Source: Amoeboradix gromovi
Taxonomy: Eukaryota; Sanchytriomycota; Sanchytriomycetes; Sanchytriales; Sanchytriaceae
Direction: 5' to 3'
DNA length: 56,144 bases
Assembly: GCA_018985225.1 (NCBI GenBank)
Contig: JADGIF010000002.1
Coordinates: 1 to 56,144, forward strand
The translations under genes and the position numbers were made by a program. Under the pieces are notes generated by a model. It did no database searches and was not told where the DNA came from. It was given only the letters and a program-made list of their open reading frames with translations. Of the stretch, positions 39,083 to 49,072 are shown one piece after another; the first letter of the stretch is position 1, and every line of letters begins with the position of its first letter.

Positions 39083-42000
39083 TTAACTTATACTTCTAGC
39101 TACACTTTCAAATAATCTCTCTATATCTGGGGCGCATCTTGTAAACCCTAGTGTCCAAAAAGAGTACTTTGGGTTCTTGATTAGTTCTACAAATGTCGTC
39201 AACAAACACCATGGATGTGGTCTATTTGCTATCAGTCTCTCTAGCAATACTCGCGTGATTTGCTCCTTCACTACTTCTAATACAGTATCATCTTCAAACA
39301 TTCCTAGCAACACCCGATTAAAGAAGTAAGAGTGAGCGTTTGGATATCTCAGATGATTTGCCATGCATGTTATAGCCATATATCTTTTTGAGCTATCTAG
39401 TCCATTCAAAACCGCTTTTATCAACTCATACTGCCCACTTTGTCTTATTTCTTGTTTATGCTCGCTGCATCCCATATAAAACAATACAGCGTTCATCACG
39501 ACATCAGTACTCTGCATTATATCTGCTATAACATGGGTGCTCTGCTTGTTCTTCAAGTATCCATCAATGCTTTCCTTGTAGGATTTTATTACTGACAAAT
39601 AGTCATTTTTAACCACAGGCTGTATTAATATCTCAGGCAATTCCTTAATGTTCAGTCCCGGTGTGAACGGATCAGGTAATCTCAAGTCACGTGGGAAGCA
39701 GCTTAAAAGCAGATTCTTAAGCTGTATGCATATTGGTGGTATGTGCAAACACAAATTATAGTAATAACAGCACAAAAACTCAGGATAATCGTGCAGAAGG
39801 ACCAAAAACAATCTTAGCGTACCCTTATATAGTAACCTAGTAGCTTCCGTCATTGTAGCTGTAGTTGTAAATGGCTTCAAATAAACTAATAGATCCACCA
39901 ACAGCAAATGATAATGGTGCCAGTTGGTCATTGTTGTGAGCATATTCGGAATGAACTGCCGATGGCTAATCAAACACAACCATCCAAATGTGAAACCTGG
40001 TACAATCTGTGGTTGCAATACATGCAGTGTTTCCAACAGACTCATGCTATTAAAATCAACTTTTAACAGCTCATGATCGTGTATCATAGTCTGAAGTAGA
40101 CTAAACAAGCGAGTGAACTTGGATGATTTGTTAATGCTACTTGTTTGGTACTCATGGACCAAAACCATACTTATAGTGGCCACTAGCTTACTAAATAACT
40201 GCACATGCTTATCCTCTTTGCATTTAATAGCCAATATCTCAACTAATAGCAATACTAATGCGTCTATACTGTTAAATTCATTTCCGTTATAATCCAATGC
40301 CATCTCTAAAGCACTCCTAGTAAAGTATATAATCTTCTCATCAGTGTTTATAATGTTGATTACCATAGACATGAATTCGTTCTTAATTTCAAGGCTCCAA
40401 TGAGTCATCAGGGTCAACTTACACCATTTTACGAATATCAAATCCACATGGCTCAAATCCCACTGAAGTAGTTGATGAACACTGTAGCACGACAGCATGG
40501 TAGCTGACATATGTAGTTCAACTAGCAGGTAGTCGTTTTCCTCGCTCTCTACCAACATATTAACAAGACTTGTCAGGAATGACTTCGAAAGAGCCACATT
40601 TGCAGTTGTTGTGTTTGAAATAAGTCCGATTATAGCTATACTGACATCTCCCAATCGTATCAGTCCCACTTGTAGTAATTCATATATACATTGCAAATTA
40701 AATATTTTAATGTTGGATTGTAAATAGAACCAGCTAGTAAACTCTTTGATCAGTACCTTGTTAAGCTCTATAGTATCTCGTAATAGCACGCTGCTTAGCT
40801 GCCTTATAAACCCATGTTCCGTTGAGTATAACGAAAGAATCAACCATTCTATGTACTCCAGTAGCAACACATCGTTAGATGAGTGCTCGTTCAACAGCTG
40901 CTTTAGCTTGTTATTATTGATAACATCATGCACATCATCGAGTACCTCCGTTATAATCAAGGAGGTTAAGGCAATTAAAGGATTGCCTGGTTGAGTCATA
41001 GAACTGACTGTCGGAGTGATATTAGATGTATTAGGATGAATTGGTGTTGTATTTGTATTGTTACTATCCCATCCCATATAAATACTATATTGTAACTCTG
41101 TTATGCCACCAGTGCTTTGCAGACCATCTGGAAGATCAATGTTACTTGCACTACTACTTACCATGTAGGAGTCAATGTCCAGCGACTGCAGCGCTTGTTG
41201 TTTGGCTTCGTTCTCTATGTAAGCACATGCTTGCTGTATCAATCCATCTAATTCAGCATGATTAATATTGGTGTTTTGTAGCTGCAACAATACAGATTGC
41301 TTTAGTGGTTCCTTACAAGTTACCATCGCAAGTGATCCTGCTAATGATTGTATCATTAAAATAGCAGCATTGTTTATTAACTGCTTGTTGTTGCAGTATT
41401 TAAAATCCTTACTAATTAACTCACGTGTAGATATATTTGCAATTGTGACACTGCGTTCCACCACAGGAATAAGTATCTCTTTTAGAGCTATAGTCATGGC
41501 TTGCGATAAGCTGGTATCTACAGCGCTATCACTAGGAAGTGTATTTGTGTCCGGAACTAAATTTTCAGGCTGTACATAATCAGGTATACTGTTAATGTCG
41601 ATTTTAAGATGGCTAAACAATATTTCAATATCCAAGTTACCTTTGCTATTGGTTTGGTTTAAATGTACCATTTTTAGTAATTGTAAGTGATAATTCATAA
41701 AGGGATTGGGCAGGTGAAATAGAGTACTCTTATTAGACTGCTGCAGCAAAGAACATGTGAATGGCAGCACCATAGGATTACTAGTGTACTGCATTATCAA
41801 CTGATTTAAATTCACGTGAATATGTATTAGCGGTTTGTCCTGTCTAATTGTTAACAAGCCAATCCAAGCACCACTGTTTCTTATAAGTTGCTTATTATTG
41901 CCATCTATTAATGAATTAGCGATGTGCATCGATTCGTATAGTACACACTTGAATAAAACAGAGGATCTATACATTGTTGACTTCTTGGATTTACACAGGG

Positions 42001-44401
42001 ACACAATAAAATTAAAATAAATAGAATGAAAGTTGGGCTCATTGATTGCTCTGTTCACAATGTAATGAGCAAGGAAACGTAAAACATTATAGTTGTTGCT
42101 ATTAAGCAATGGGTTTAGAATTAACTTCAGCTCATTTGATTTCACTTCCAAATTACTGGGACTCAAATTATTGATGATAAATAGCATTTTCTCTTTGATA
42201 GATTCAGCAGGTGGACTATTTAAGAGAACATTCTTGTTGACTGTAATCAGATGATTATTACACTTTATAGGCCTAGTAGAATAGACTGGAGGTGGTTTGT
42301 AAACAGGCAATTTGACTAGTTCGGGAAGAAGTGTAGTGATATTAGGAATTTGCTGTATTTGCTGCATAAAATTGGAGTCCTTTGATAACACAGAGCTACC
42401 AAGAATTATTACTTTATGAGCAAATATGAATAACTTATCGTTGCTATTCTGTTTGCAACAATGAACCAGTAGCTTGCTAGTCTCGTTATAAAGTAGCCCG
42501 GTAATAGCTTGCTTTAATATCAAATGCCCCATGAATTCACTTGCAATCTCTAATTCCTGCTGCGGATATTGCTGGAAATATGCCTGTTCCTGCAACAAGA
42601 GTGACACTACTTTAATTAATAGAGAATTGCCCGCATTTAGCAAATAATCAACTAACTGAGAAGGTGGGTATAAATCCCGGAACAATCTACTAAACAACGC
42701 CCTAGCCTCATTCTCTATATCTGGAGCTTGATTCTGTAAATTACCCAACTGATCCATTGCCTCTAATACGAACTTTTGATTCGACTGGTTCAATTCAAAT
42801 CCTTTATATCCGCTTAATACATTCTTGATAGCTCTAATGTTATTTACGGTAAACGGTATGACACTACTGGGACCACATTTCAGTAATAAATCTTGCTCGT
42901 TTTTTGTGGATGTAACTGATGTCTTGGATTGTATTAAGTCAATCAAATGACGCATGGCTTCATTTTTTTTGGCAAATATCTGCTCTTTAAACCACAAATC
43001 AGATTGATCAATAAACCAGCAAACTAGGTCATACTGCAATGGTGGAATTGTAATTGCTATGAAATCGTTGATAATAGATGGATCTTCTGAATAAACGCTT
43101 GTTAAAGTGCGTTTAAGATGAGTTGGAGACTGTTTGTAGAGCTCATTAAGCCATGTACGCATGAACAAATGAGAGGTAGAATCATTTAATAACAGATGCA
43201 AGAATGGGTGATTTAAATACTGCGGAATCAAAGCACTAAATAGATTATATCCCTCATTAAACTGTATACTTCCAATCAAAAACAAATCGGTATACTTCTT
43301 TATCATATCCTCTAGCACATGAGGATAGTAGTTAGTACCTAGTATCATACAGTTTTCAAACAATGGAAAATAGTGCAAACCAATATATGACTGAGTATAT
43401 TGATCATGATACAGTTGAGCAAGAGTATATTTTGTAATTTTTTTAATATTAACTAGGTTCAATTCTTTGATGCATAACAACAAGACGTAAAGTGCTTGAG
43501 TGTTCAAATTCTTCCATTGCTTATTAACAAATAAATGCAGAGGAAAATCCATGTGGACGAATTCAGAGAGCTCAATCAGCAAGTCCAGAACTAGATCTGC
43601 TTCACTTTTGTTAACTGATTGAATATCGATATCTATTCCATCAACTAGCAACAAAATATCAATTTGATCGTAGTTGCCATTCATGATTACTTTATGAATT
43701 ACATCATATTGGTATTCCAAAGGGTTACAAATGTATTTAGACAGCACTATACCGACATGCTTCATATTGAATGAATGCTCCGTCAAATATTCCTGTATGT
43801 TAGAAGGCTTTAGATCAACTTTACTAACAGTAGGGCTACCACTTAGGAGCACATTCAATAGACTAGGAGAAGAGGGAACAGGTAATTCGTATTGGATCTG
43901 TCTGCTCAAATTCATGATATATGGCTTGGGGATCAATTGAAATTCCAGACAGCTAGCTAAAAAAAGCTTCAATTCATTGCTCAGTACTTGCTGCTTACTA
44001 GAAATGTGCTCCATTAAATCGTCAAAATATTGTACTGCTAGTTGTTGACACTTGACAGATTTAGTAGGGAGATTCGCAAACGAACAATAAAGTGCTAGGA
44101 GACACTTGCAGGACTTGGACTGAATCGAGCTGATGAGGTTTATAGAGATATTTTTAAACATGTAAAATGGACAATTGCCGCTTAGCACGAGATCGACCAG
44201 TTTAGAATGGTCATCATCTTCAGTGACATTATAAACATGGTGAAGCAGGTAAAAATGTTCATAGCTTGGGAAAGGCTTTTGCAAATGTGATTGTGCTCTG
44301 AAAATAATAGCCGATTCGATATTTGGCTCGAGTTGAAAAGCTGACATTTTGGGGTGTTGCAAAAATTTTTTTTCCAAATTATATTCTTTCAAAAATGCCA
44401 T
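39083..44401 (-). CDS. NOT1: CCR4-NOT complex scaffold NOT1
   Basis: This 1772-residue scaffold carries the CCR4 and CAF1 deadenylases and the NOT module for mRNA deadenylation and decay. The N-terminal half is helical HEAT-like solenoid. The MIF4G domain that binds CAF1 lies at about 740-960, starting FIINNLSPSNLEVKSNELKL and containing INEPNFHSIYFNF, IRNSGAWIGLLTI and PNPFMNYHLQLL. The DUF3819 (CN9BD) domain, which docks CAF40, follows at about 970-1110 (LIPVVERSVTIANISTRELI, NAAILMIQSLAGSLAMVTCKEPL). The C-terminal NOT1 superfamily homology domain ends the protein (YELIKAVLNGLDSSKRYMAI, ANHLRYPNAHSYFFNRVLLG, ERLIANRPHPWCLLTTFVEL, FWTLGFTRCAPDIERLF), the site for NOT2/NOT5 binding. The protein is shorter than human CNOT1 (about 2376) and yeast Not1 (about 2108). 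Divergent from CLUAP1, with 94 bp between start codons. Confidence 0.96.
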   Translation of the reverse strand: MAFLKEYNLEKKFLQHPKMSAFQLEPNIESAIIFRAQSHLQKPFPSYEHFYLLHHVYNVTEDDDHSKLVDLVLSGNCPFYMFKNISINLISSIQSKSCKCLLALYCSFANLPTKSVKCQQLAVQYFDDLMEHISSKQQVLSNELKLFLASCLEFQLIPKPYIMNLSRQIQYELPVPSSPSLLNVLLSGSPTVSKVDLKPSNIQEYLTEHSFNMKHVGIVLSKYICNPLEYQYDVIHKVIMNGNYDQIDILLLVDGIDIDIQSVNKSEADLVLDLLIELSEFVHMDFPLHLFVNKQWKNLNTQALYVLLLCIKELNLVNIKKITKYTLAQLYHDQYTQSYIGLHYFPLFENCMILGTNYYPHVLEDMIKKYTDLFLIGSIQFNEGYNLFSALIPQYLNHPFLHLLLNDSTSHLFMRTWLNELYKQSPTHLKRTLTSVYSEDPSIINDFIAITIPPLQYDLVCWFIDQSDLWFKEQIFAKKNEAMRHLIDLIQSKTSVTSTKNEQDLLLKCGPSSVIPFTVNNIRAIKNVLSGYKGFELNQSNQKFVLEAMDQLGNLQNQAPDIENEARALFSRLFRDLYPPSQLVDYLLNAGNSLLIKVVSLLLQEQAYFQQYPQQELEIASEFMGHLILKQAITGLLYNETSKLLVHCCKQNSNDKLFIFAHKVIILGSSVLSKDSNFMQQIQQIPNITTLLPELVKLPVYKPPPVYSTRPIKCNNHLITVNKNVLLNSPPAESIKEKMLFIINNLSPSNLEVKSNELKLILNPLLNSNNYNVLRFLAHYIVNRAINEPNFHSIYFNFIVSLCKSKKSTMYRSSVLFKCVLYESMHIANSLIDGNNKQLIRNSGAWIGLLTIRQDKPLIHIHVNLNQLIMQYTSNPMVLPFTCSLLQQSNKSTLFHLPNPFMNYHLQLLKMVHLNQTNSKGNLDIEILFSHLKIDINSIPDYVQPENLVPDTNTLPSDSAVDTSLSQAMTIALKEILIPVVERSVTIANISTRELISKDFKYCNNKQLINNAAILMIQSLAGSLAMVTCKEPLKQSVLLQLQNTNINHAELDGLIQQACAYIENEAKQQALQSLDIDSYMVSSSASNIDLPDGLQSTGGITELQYSIYMGWDSNNTNTTPIHPNTSNITPTVSSMTQPGNPLIALTSLIITEVLDDVHDVINNNKLKQLLNEHSSNDVLLLEYIEWLILSLYSTEHGFIRQLSSVLLRDTIELNKVLIKEFTSWFYLQSNIKIFNLQCIYELLQVGLIRLGDVSIAIIGLISNTTTANVALSKSFLTSLVNMLVESEENDYLLVELHMSATMLSCYSVHQLLQWDLSHVDLIFVKWCKLTLMTHWSLEIKNEFMSMVINIINTDEKIIYFTRSALEMALDYNGNEFNSIDALVLLLVEILAIKCKEDKHVQLFSKLVATISMVLVHEYQTSSINKSSKFTRLFSLLQTMIHDHELLKVDFNSMSLLETLHVLQPQIVPGFTFGWLCLISHRQFIPNMLTTMTNWHHYHLLLVDLLVYLKPFTTTATMTEATRLLYKGTLRLFLVLLHDYPEFLCCYYYNLCLHIPPICIQLKNLLLSCFPRDLRLPDPFTPGLNIKELPEILIQPVVKNDYLSVIKSYKESIDGYLKNKQSTHVIADIMQSTDVVMNAVLFYMGCSEHKQEIRQSGQYELIKAVLNGLDSSKRYMAITCMANHLRYPNAHSYFFNRVLLGMFEDDTVLEVVKEQITRVLLERLIANRPHPWCLLTTFVELIKNPKYSFWTLGFTRCAPDIERLFESVARSIS

Positions 44402-44495
44402 GTTGTTTGCCTACAATAGGAGAAAGACTAGCGTATAACAAGAAGTTGATTCTTACTCTAAAGTTTTCTGTCGAATTCACCCCTGAAACGTTTTA

Positions 44496-45464
44496 ATGAG
44501 TTTCAAAGAGGTTTTGTGTTTAGAAAATATTTTAGAAAATTTGGGATACCCTTCAATATTTTTAGATCAGTTTAGAATCGAGCCGAGGTTTGACATGATG
44601 TCAGACATGCTGACCTGGCTAGTCTCCAAGATTGATTCTGGATTCCAGATTAAAAAAAACATCGAAACTGCCAAGGACAGGGAGATATTTTTTAAAGGTG
44701 TTTTAGGTCATATGTACCTTAAGGTTCCGGCTTTAGCTACCGTAAATGCCAAAAAATTATATACTAGCAACCTTGGCTGTTTAAGAGAATTATTAAAAAT
44801 TGCCAAATATGTATATAAGTGCTTAAACGTAAATGAACCATTAAAATTACAAGGCGCAGCATTTATTAAAACAGACGTGAATAAGGTGAGATCACAATGC
44901 AATGAACTAACTAGCAGTGCTGCTCAGCTCTATGCACAGTTGTCTAAGGATTCGGAACTTGAAAAGATTAGAAACACGGTATTGTTAGAATCTATAGATT
45001 TGTCCAAAATGTCTGCCCATATTGTTGATGAGACCCTTAAATTGAAAGCTCTTAACACTAAAATCAAGGAAGAATTAGATTCATTCCTTCAGGAGTCCAG
45101 AAACATAAAAGTAAAGCTTTCAAATAAGACTTCTGAGCTGGAGCGCAGAGAAGAGCGTCTCTCTTCGTTACAGAAGATTCGTCCCACATATATGGACGAA
45201 TATGAGAAGCTATCTGAAGAACTGCAAGTCTTGTATTCAGATTATGTGACGAAAACCAAGAATATTGGCTGGTTGGAAATGAAATACAATCAGCATGTGA
45301 TACAAGTTGATGATGACGACTCAACCATCAATTCTAATAAAAACTCTGAAATCAACGATCTGCTAATTGAAAATTTTAAAAGTGACGCTGATGATGATGA
45401 TATGCAGTTGTTTATGAGTAATGATGCAGCAATCAAAGAAGAAGATGAGCAGTCTCTTTTTTGA
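44496..45464 (+). CDS. CLUAP1: Clusterin-associated protein 1 / IFT38, intraflagellar transport B subunit
   Basis: The protein has 322 residues (human about 413). The N-terminal calponin-homology-like domain shows the family pattern: MSFKEVLCLENILENLGYPS, then SDMLTWLVSKID, DREIFFKGVLGHMYLKVPA, and NAKKLYTSNLGCLRELLKIA. A long coiled coil spans about 125-265, and the tail is very acidic (DADDDDMQL, KEEDEQ), as in other members. CLUAP1 is part of the peripheral IFT-B2 complex needed to build cilia and flagella, so the organism almost certainly makes a flagellated cell at some stage. It shares a 94-bp bidirectional promoter region with NOT1 and converges on TPP2 with 17 bp between stop codons. 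The stop is TGA. Confidence 0.93.
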   Translation: MSFKEVLCLENILENLGYPSIFLDQFRIEPRFDMMSDMLTWLVSKIDSGFQIKKNIETAKDREIFFKGVLGHMYLKVPALATVNAKKLYTSNLGCLRELLKIAKYVYKCLNVNEPLKLQGAAFIKTDVNKVRSQCNELTSSAAQLYAQLSKDSELEKIRNTVLLESIDLSKMSAHIVDETLKLKALNTKIKEELDSFLQESRNIKVKLSNKTSELERREERLSSLQKIRPTYMDEYEKLSEELQVLYSDYVTKTKNIGWLEMKYNQHVIQVDDDDSTINSNKNSEINDLLIENFKSDADDDDMQLFMSNDAAIKEEDEQSLF

Positions 45465-45484
45465 TTAATAAATTACATTTATTA
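45462..45484. terminator. Bidirectional poly(A) signal between CLUAP1 and TPP2
   Basis: AATAAATTACATTTATT (45467-45483) presents AATAAA on both strands. On the plus strand it lies three bases after the CLUAP1 TGA (45462-45464). On the minus strand it overlaps the TPP2 stop codon (TAATAAA). One 17-bp near-palindrome therefore appears to end both genes. Confidence 0.7.
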
Positions 45485-48400
45485 AAATAGCAAATATTCC
45501 TGACCACAACCCAAGAGTTTATTGGTTTTGATTCTAATTTCCCATTCTTTCCAACCCAATAATTTCACTAATTCAATATAAGCGTCGTATATTTTAGCAT
45601 CATTCTTTGACTTTAAATACTCTAAGCAATGTTTAATCCCAATCCCATAACACTTTTTGTTTTTATATTCCGCAATCACTTTTAAACAATCATCCAACTT
45701 GGTTGGTGTTTTAGTTTCCGCTTTGTGTAACAACAAATATTCTTTGTATTTTTCAAAGGTAAATTGCTTGAATAATAATACACAATACGCATCTTTGAGA
45801 ATTTCCTTGTTTTCACTATATTCATTTTCCGCACCATTTACACTTGCTAACAGCTTACCGAAATCAATATCCAGCTTGTCCAGCTGATCGTTAATCACCA
45901 TCTTACATTTCAAGACAAGCTGATCTTTACTCTCTAATAAACTCAACATTTCGTTAAAGACCTTTGTGTTTAGCTCTTTACTGCTTGCCATGCTGTTTAC
46001 CACAGTCATTATACCCTTCTCCTTAGTAGCTGGAGTAGCTGGATGCTTATAGTCTATAATGATATCTTTTTTGCTGCTGTTTACAGTGATAGCTCCGAGA
46101 TATGTTCCACTTTTCTTTAAAGCATCAATTGCGGAGCAGTCTATTTCATACAGTCCACCACTGATCAGCGTTGGTTTCAAGTCAATTTTTTCGACTTGTA
46201 CATGCATTAGTATAAGCTTATTCAACTTGTTTAGTACATCAATGTTCTCGTGTTTATATTCGATTAATATAGTAATAGAGCCCTGACATTTGAATGATTT
46301 ACTGAACACATCTTGCACATGAATTAACTGATAGTCCTTATAAACCATAATAGCCATACCAATCTTTGCATCGTACAACAAATCATCAAATGTACTAGAG
46401 AGTTTAATAGTTGATTCCTTCTCAATCGCAGTAGTGTATTTGCACTGCAGAGCCTGTAACTTATGCTTTACACTACTAATATAATCTCTGTTTCCCAATT
46501 CAACAGGATTGCATTCAACAGGCAAAAGTTGAGATATTTCATGAGTTAGTTCAGATTTGACTGTTAATTTCGAAGAGGTTGTGTTAGCTCTAAACTTTAT
46601 GACGTTGTATTTACTGTTGAGAACTACTATTTCTTCAATTTTGTTCAATTGAAATTCCATATTAATACTTAGTTCGCTCTTTTCTGAATTATTCCAGAAT
46701 TGTGCTATACATATCTCCATAGTTGTGTTTGGTAATATCTCTATTCGCTTTGTTGTTTTGTCCGCTACTCTAATTAGTTGTTCGTTCTCCTCATGTCTTG
46801 TATTCATCACCAGTTGTTGAACATGGATGTAATATGTAGAATTGCTGTTACTTGGTGTAATATTTAACAAGCAGGAGTTATATTTACCTGGATTGATAAA
46901 ATGGCGTGTAATCCCATTAGTATTTTCGGTACTATGTAGTTGTAAGACATCCTTGGTCAACAACAATGGTTTAATTATTGTGATAGGTATCTTGATAAGC
47001 AGTTTATTATCTAAGTAACAGTTAAGATCACCGGTATTCAGCGTTGTCAATAAATCAGGATTGATTGTAATTTTGAAAGATCTACCCATATTAGATAACT
47101 TAAGGTATTTAGGATGATTTACACATGGTAGAGTACAAGAGAGAACTAGGTTGAGATCTAGCAAAAGCTTGAGACTGCTTAATTGTTCTAAATCATCAAA
47201 AGGAAACTTGCAATTGATGGTAACATTGATTTGTTTGTTGTTTTTGTATTCATTGGCGTCTCTTATATAAATTCCTCTGCCACTATAGTCTAGAGCGGCG
47301 TCAGTATTGATAGCGTAATGGATATTAAATGGATTAATAGTGATATCATCAAATGGATTAGTATTGTAAGTAGCCATTGATTTGATTAACCAGTTGTACA
47401 TGTCAAGCACTTGCATAAAAGGAATATCATGTACATCTTTAACCGTGACAGCACTTGATCTTAATGCGTTTTGAATCAGGTAAGAGTGTGGGCTGACTTT
47501 ATAAGTATTTTTATACCAACCAACTAACAAAGAGAGACAACCGCAGCAATTAGGGCTAGACATTGAAGTGCCATTCATTAGCTGGTTAGGAAACAAATTG
47601 TACTTTGGAATGCTTGTAATGGCACTACCGGGGCAATAAACATCCACACCATAATGCCCATCCATAGTTGGGCCTCTACTGCTCCAAGTGTAAGGACCTG
47701 TAGTGCAAGGGCTTGACAAGGAGTATTCAGACAATACCTGATCGTTATCTACATGTGCACCGACACTTATTACAGTGGAGGTTGTACCCCCGGGAGCACC
47801 AACAGTAGACAAACAGGGACCAGCATTGCCAGCACTGCTTATGAATATACATCCATTGTTGATTAATTTAGTAAGTAGCTTGGGAAACAAGCCAGAATCA
47901 GGGAATTTACATGACTCCCCATAGCTCAAATTTGCCAAATCGCATTTATAATCAGATATATATTTTAATGCCCTTAATAAGCCTGTATTAGTCTCCATGC
48001 TGCCTAGACGAGTGTCCCCAATCTTTAAACTTATTAGTTGCGAACCAGGGCTAACTCCATTGCAAGCAGCGTTATTAGGGAAGTAAGCGCTAGTAATAGA
48101 TCCAACATGCGTACCATGACTTCCGGCAACGCAAACAATCGACAACACCAGATCAGAATCATTCTTGCCTATTACTGATGAATTTGTATAAAAGTTGAAA
48201 CTGTATGTAAGTTGATCACCATCAGAAAAATGATCAAATTGCTGAGAAATAGAGTACTGGGACATCGGCTTACCAGCAGTAAAGTCTCCATCACCGATTT
48301 TGTCAACAATCGCAAAATACTGATTATTCTCGCAGTAAACAATTATATCAAACAGAATTCCTTGATCGGTAGATTTTAATAAATCGTTTAATATATCAAC

Positions 48401-48904
48401 GCGAGATTGATAATCTTGTTTTAATAATACATCATTGGGATCTGGTTGAGTGCTTTTATTAATTTTATCAGTGATGCTAGACAACAGTTGGTTGGCTTGA
48501 ACGAGGTAAGAAAGATGATCTGGTTGGATAGATTCCAGTCGCTTAGATTTCAAACGGTTCCAAAGATCTTTTGGATATAGATCCAGAGCGTGTTTAATGC
48601 CCATTTTAATTTTGGTAATGTTTGAAGGTAACTTGATAGGTTTGCCAGACAGGGTTTTGAGGTCACTAGTAACTGTAATCCATTCTGTTAGTTTTACATC
48701 ACCACTACAGGTGCAGTCAATACAGTCGACAACCTTGACTTTCCCATCTGAAGTGGTTTGCAGCCCAGGAGCAGATGGATCAATACCGGTATCAAGGATT
48801 GCGATTAGAGTGTTTTTGCCATCAAATCCGGTCTTTTGAATAAACTCCAGTGCTTGGGTAGTCTGTTTTGGTAGTAAGCCTAGCGTGGGAAAATCATCCA
48901 ACAT
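45482..48904 (-). CDS. TPP2: Tripeptidyl peptidase II (subtilisin-type serine peptidase)
   Basis: The protein has 1140 residues (human about 1249). It removes tripeptides from the N-termini of peptides released by the proteasome and assembles into giant cytosolic complexes. The S8 catalytic triad is complete: Asp38 in AILDTGIDPSAPGL, His263 in GSHGTHVGS, Ser447 in NGTSMSSP, with the oxyanion Asn360 in SSAGNAG. The long insertion between Asp and His (about 225 residues) is diagnostic of TPP2 within the subtilisins. The region after residue 600 matches the TPP2 beta-sandwich and helical tail (GITRHFINPGKY, TTKRIEILPNTTMEICI). There is no signal peptide, as expected for the cytosolic enzyme. Divergent from BLTP2, with 168 bp between start codons. 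Confidence 0.96.
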   Translation of the reverse strand: MLDDFPTLGLLPKQTTQALEFIQKTGFDGKNTLIAILDTGIDPSAPGLQTTSDGKVKVVDCIDCTCSGDVKLTEWITVTSDLKTLSGKPIKLPSNITKIKMGIKHALDLYPKDLWNRLKSKRLESIQPDHLSYLVQANQLLSSITDKINKSTQPDPNDVLLKQDYQSRVDILNDLLKSTDQGILFDIIVYCENNQYFAIVDKIGDGDFTAGKPMSQYSISQQFDHFSDGDQLTYSFNFYTNSSVIGKNDSDLVLSIVCVAGSHGTHVGSITSAYFPNNAACNGVSPGSQLISLKIGDTRLGSMETNTGLLRALKYISDYKCDLANLSYGESCKFPDSGLFPKLLTKLINNGCIFISSAGNAGPCLSTVGAPGGTTSTVISVGAHVDNDQVLSEYSLSSPCTTGPYTWSSRGPTMDGHYGVDVYCPGSAITSIPKYNLFPNQLMNGTSMSSPNCCGCLSLLVGWYKNTYKVSPHSYLIQNALRSSAVTVKDVHDIPFMQVLDMYNWLIKSMATYNTNPFDDITINPFNIHYAINTDAALDYSGRGIYIRDANEYKNNKQINVTINCKFPFDDLEQLSSLKLLLDLNLVLSCTLPCVNHPKYLKLSNMGRSFKITINPDLLTTLNTGDLNCYLDNKLLIKIPITIIKPLLLTKDVLQLHSTENTNGITRHFINPGKYNSCLLNITPSNSNSTYYIHVQQLVMNTRHEENEQLIRVADKTTKRIEILPNTTMEICIAQFWNNSEKSELSINMEFQLNKIEEIVVLNSKYNVIKFRANTTSSKLTVKSELTHEISQLLPVECNPVELGNRDYISSVKHKLQALQCKYTTAIEKESTIKLSSTFDDLLYDAKIGMAIMVYKDYQLIHVQDVFSKSFKCQGSITILIEYKHENIDVLNKLNKLILMHVQVEKIDLKPTLISGGLYEIDCSAIDALKKSGTYLGAITVNSSKKDIIIDYKHPATPATKEKGIMTVVNSMASSKELNTKVFNEMLSLLESKDQLVLKCKMVINDQLDKLDIDFGKLLASVNGAENEYSENKEILKDAYCVLLFKQFTFEKYKEYLLLHKAETKTPTKLDDCLKVIAEYKNKKCYGIGIKHCLEYLKSKNDAKIYDAYIELVKLLGWKEWEIRIKTNKLLGCGQEYLLF

Positions 48905-49072
48905 TGTCTCAAAAACATTTCACATAATAATTTTAGACTCTCACATCACTATGAATATTAAAAAATGGTACGATGACACACAAAGAGTTAAAAGTGTATA
49001 GTGTACATACTTTTGATCTATTTGAACCCACTTTGCAAATATAAATCATTTTTTAAGTTTGGCTTTGAAACA

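Noticed and set aside
49001-49072. Longer N-terminus for the BLTP2-like protein
   Set aside because: It starts at GTG with no in-frame ATG before 49073. The inner ATG places the membrane anchor at the N-terminus, as expected.
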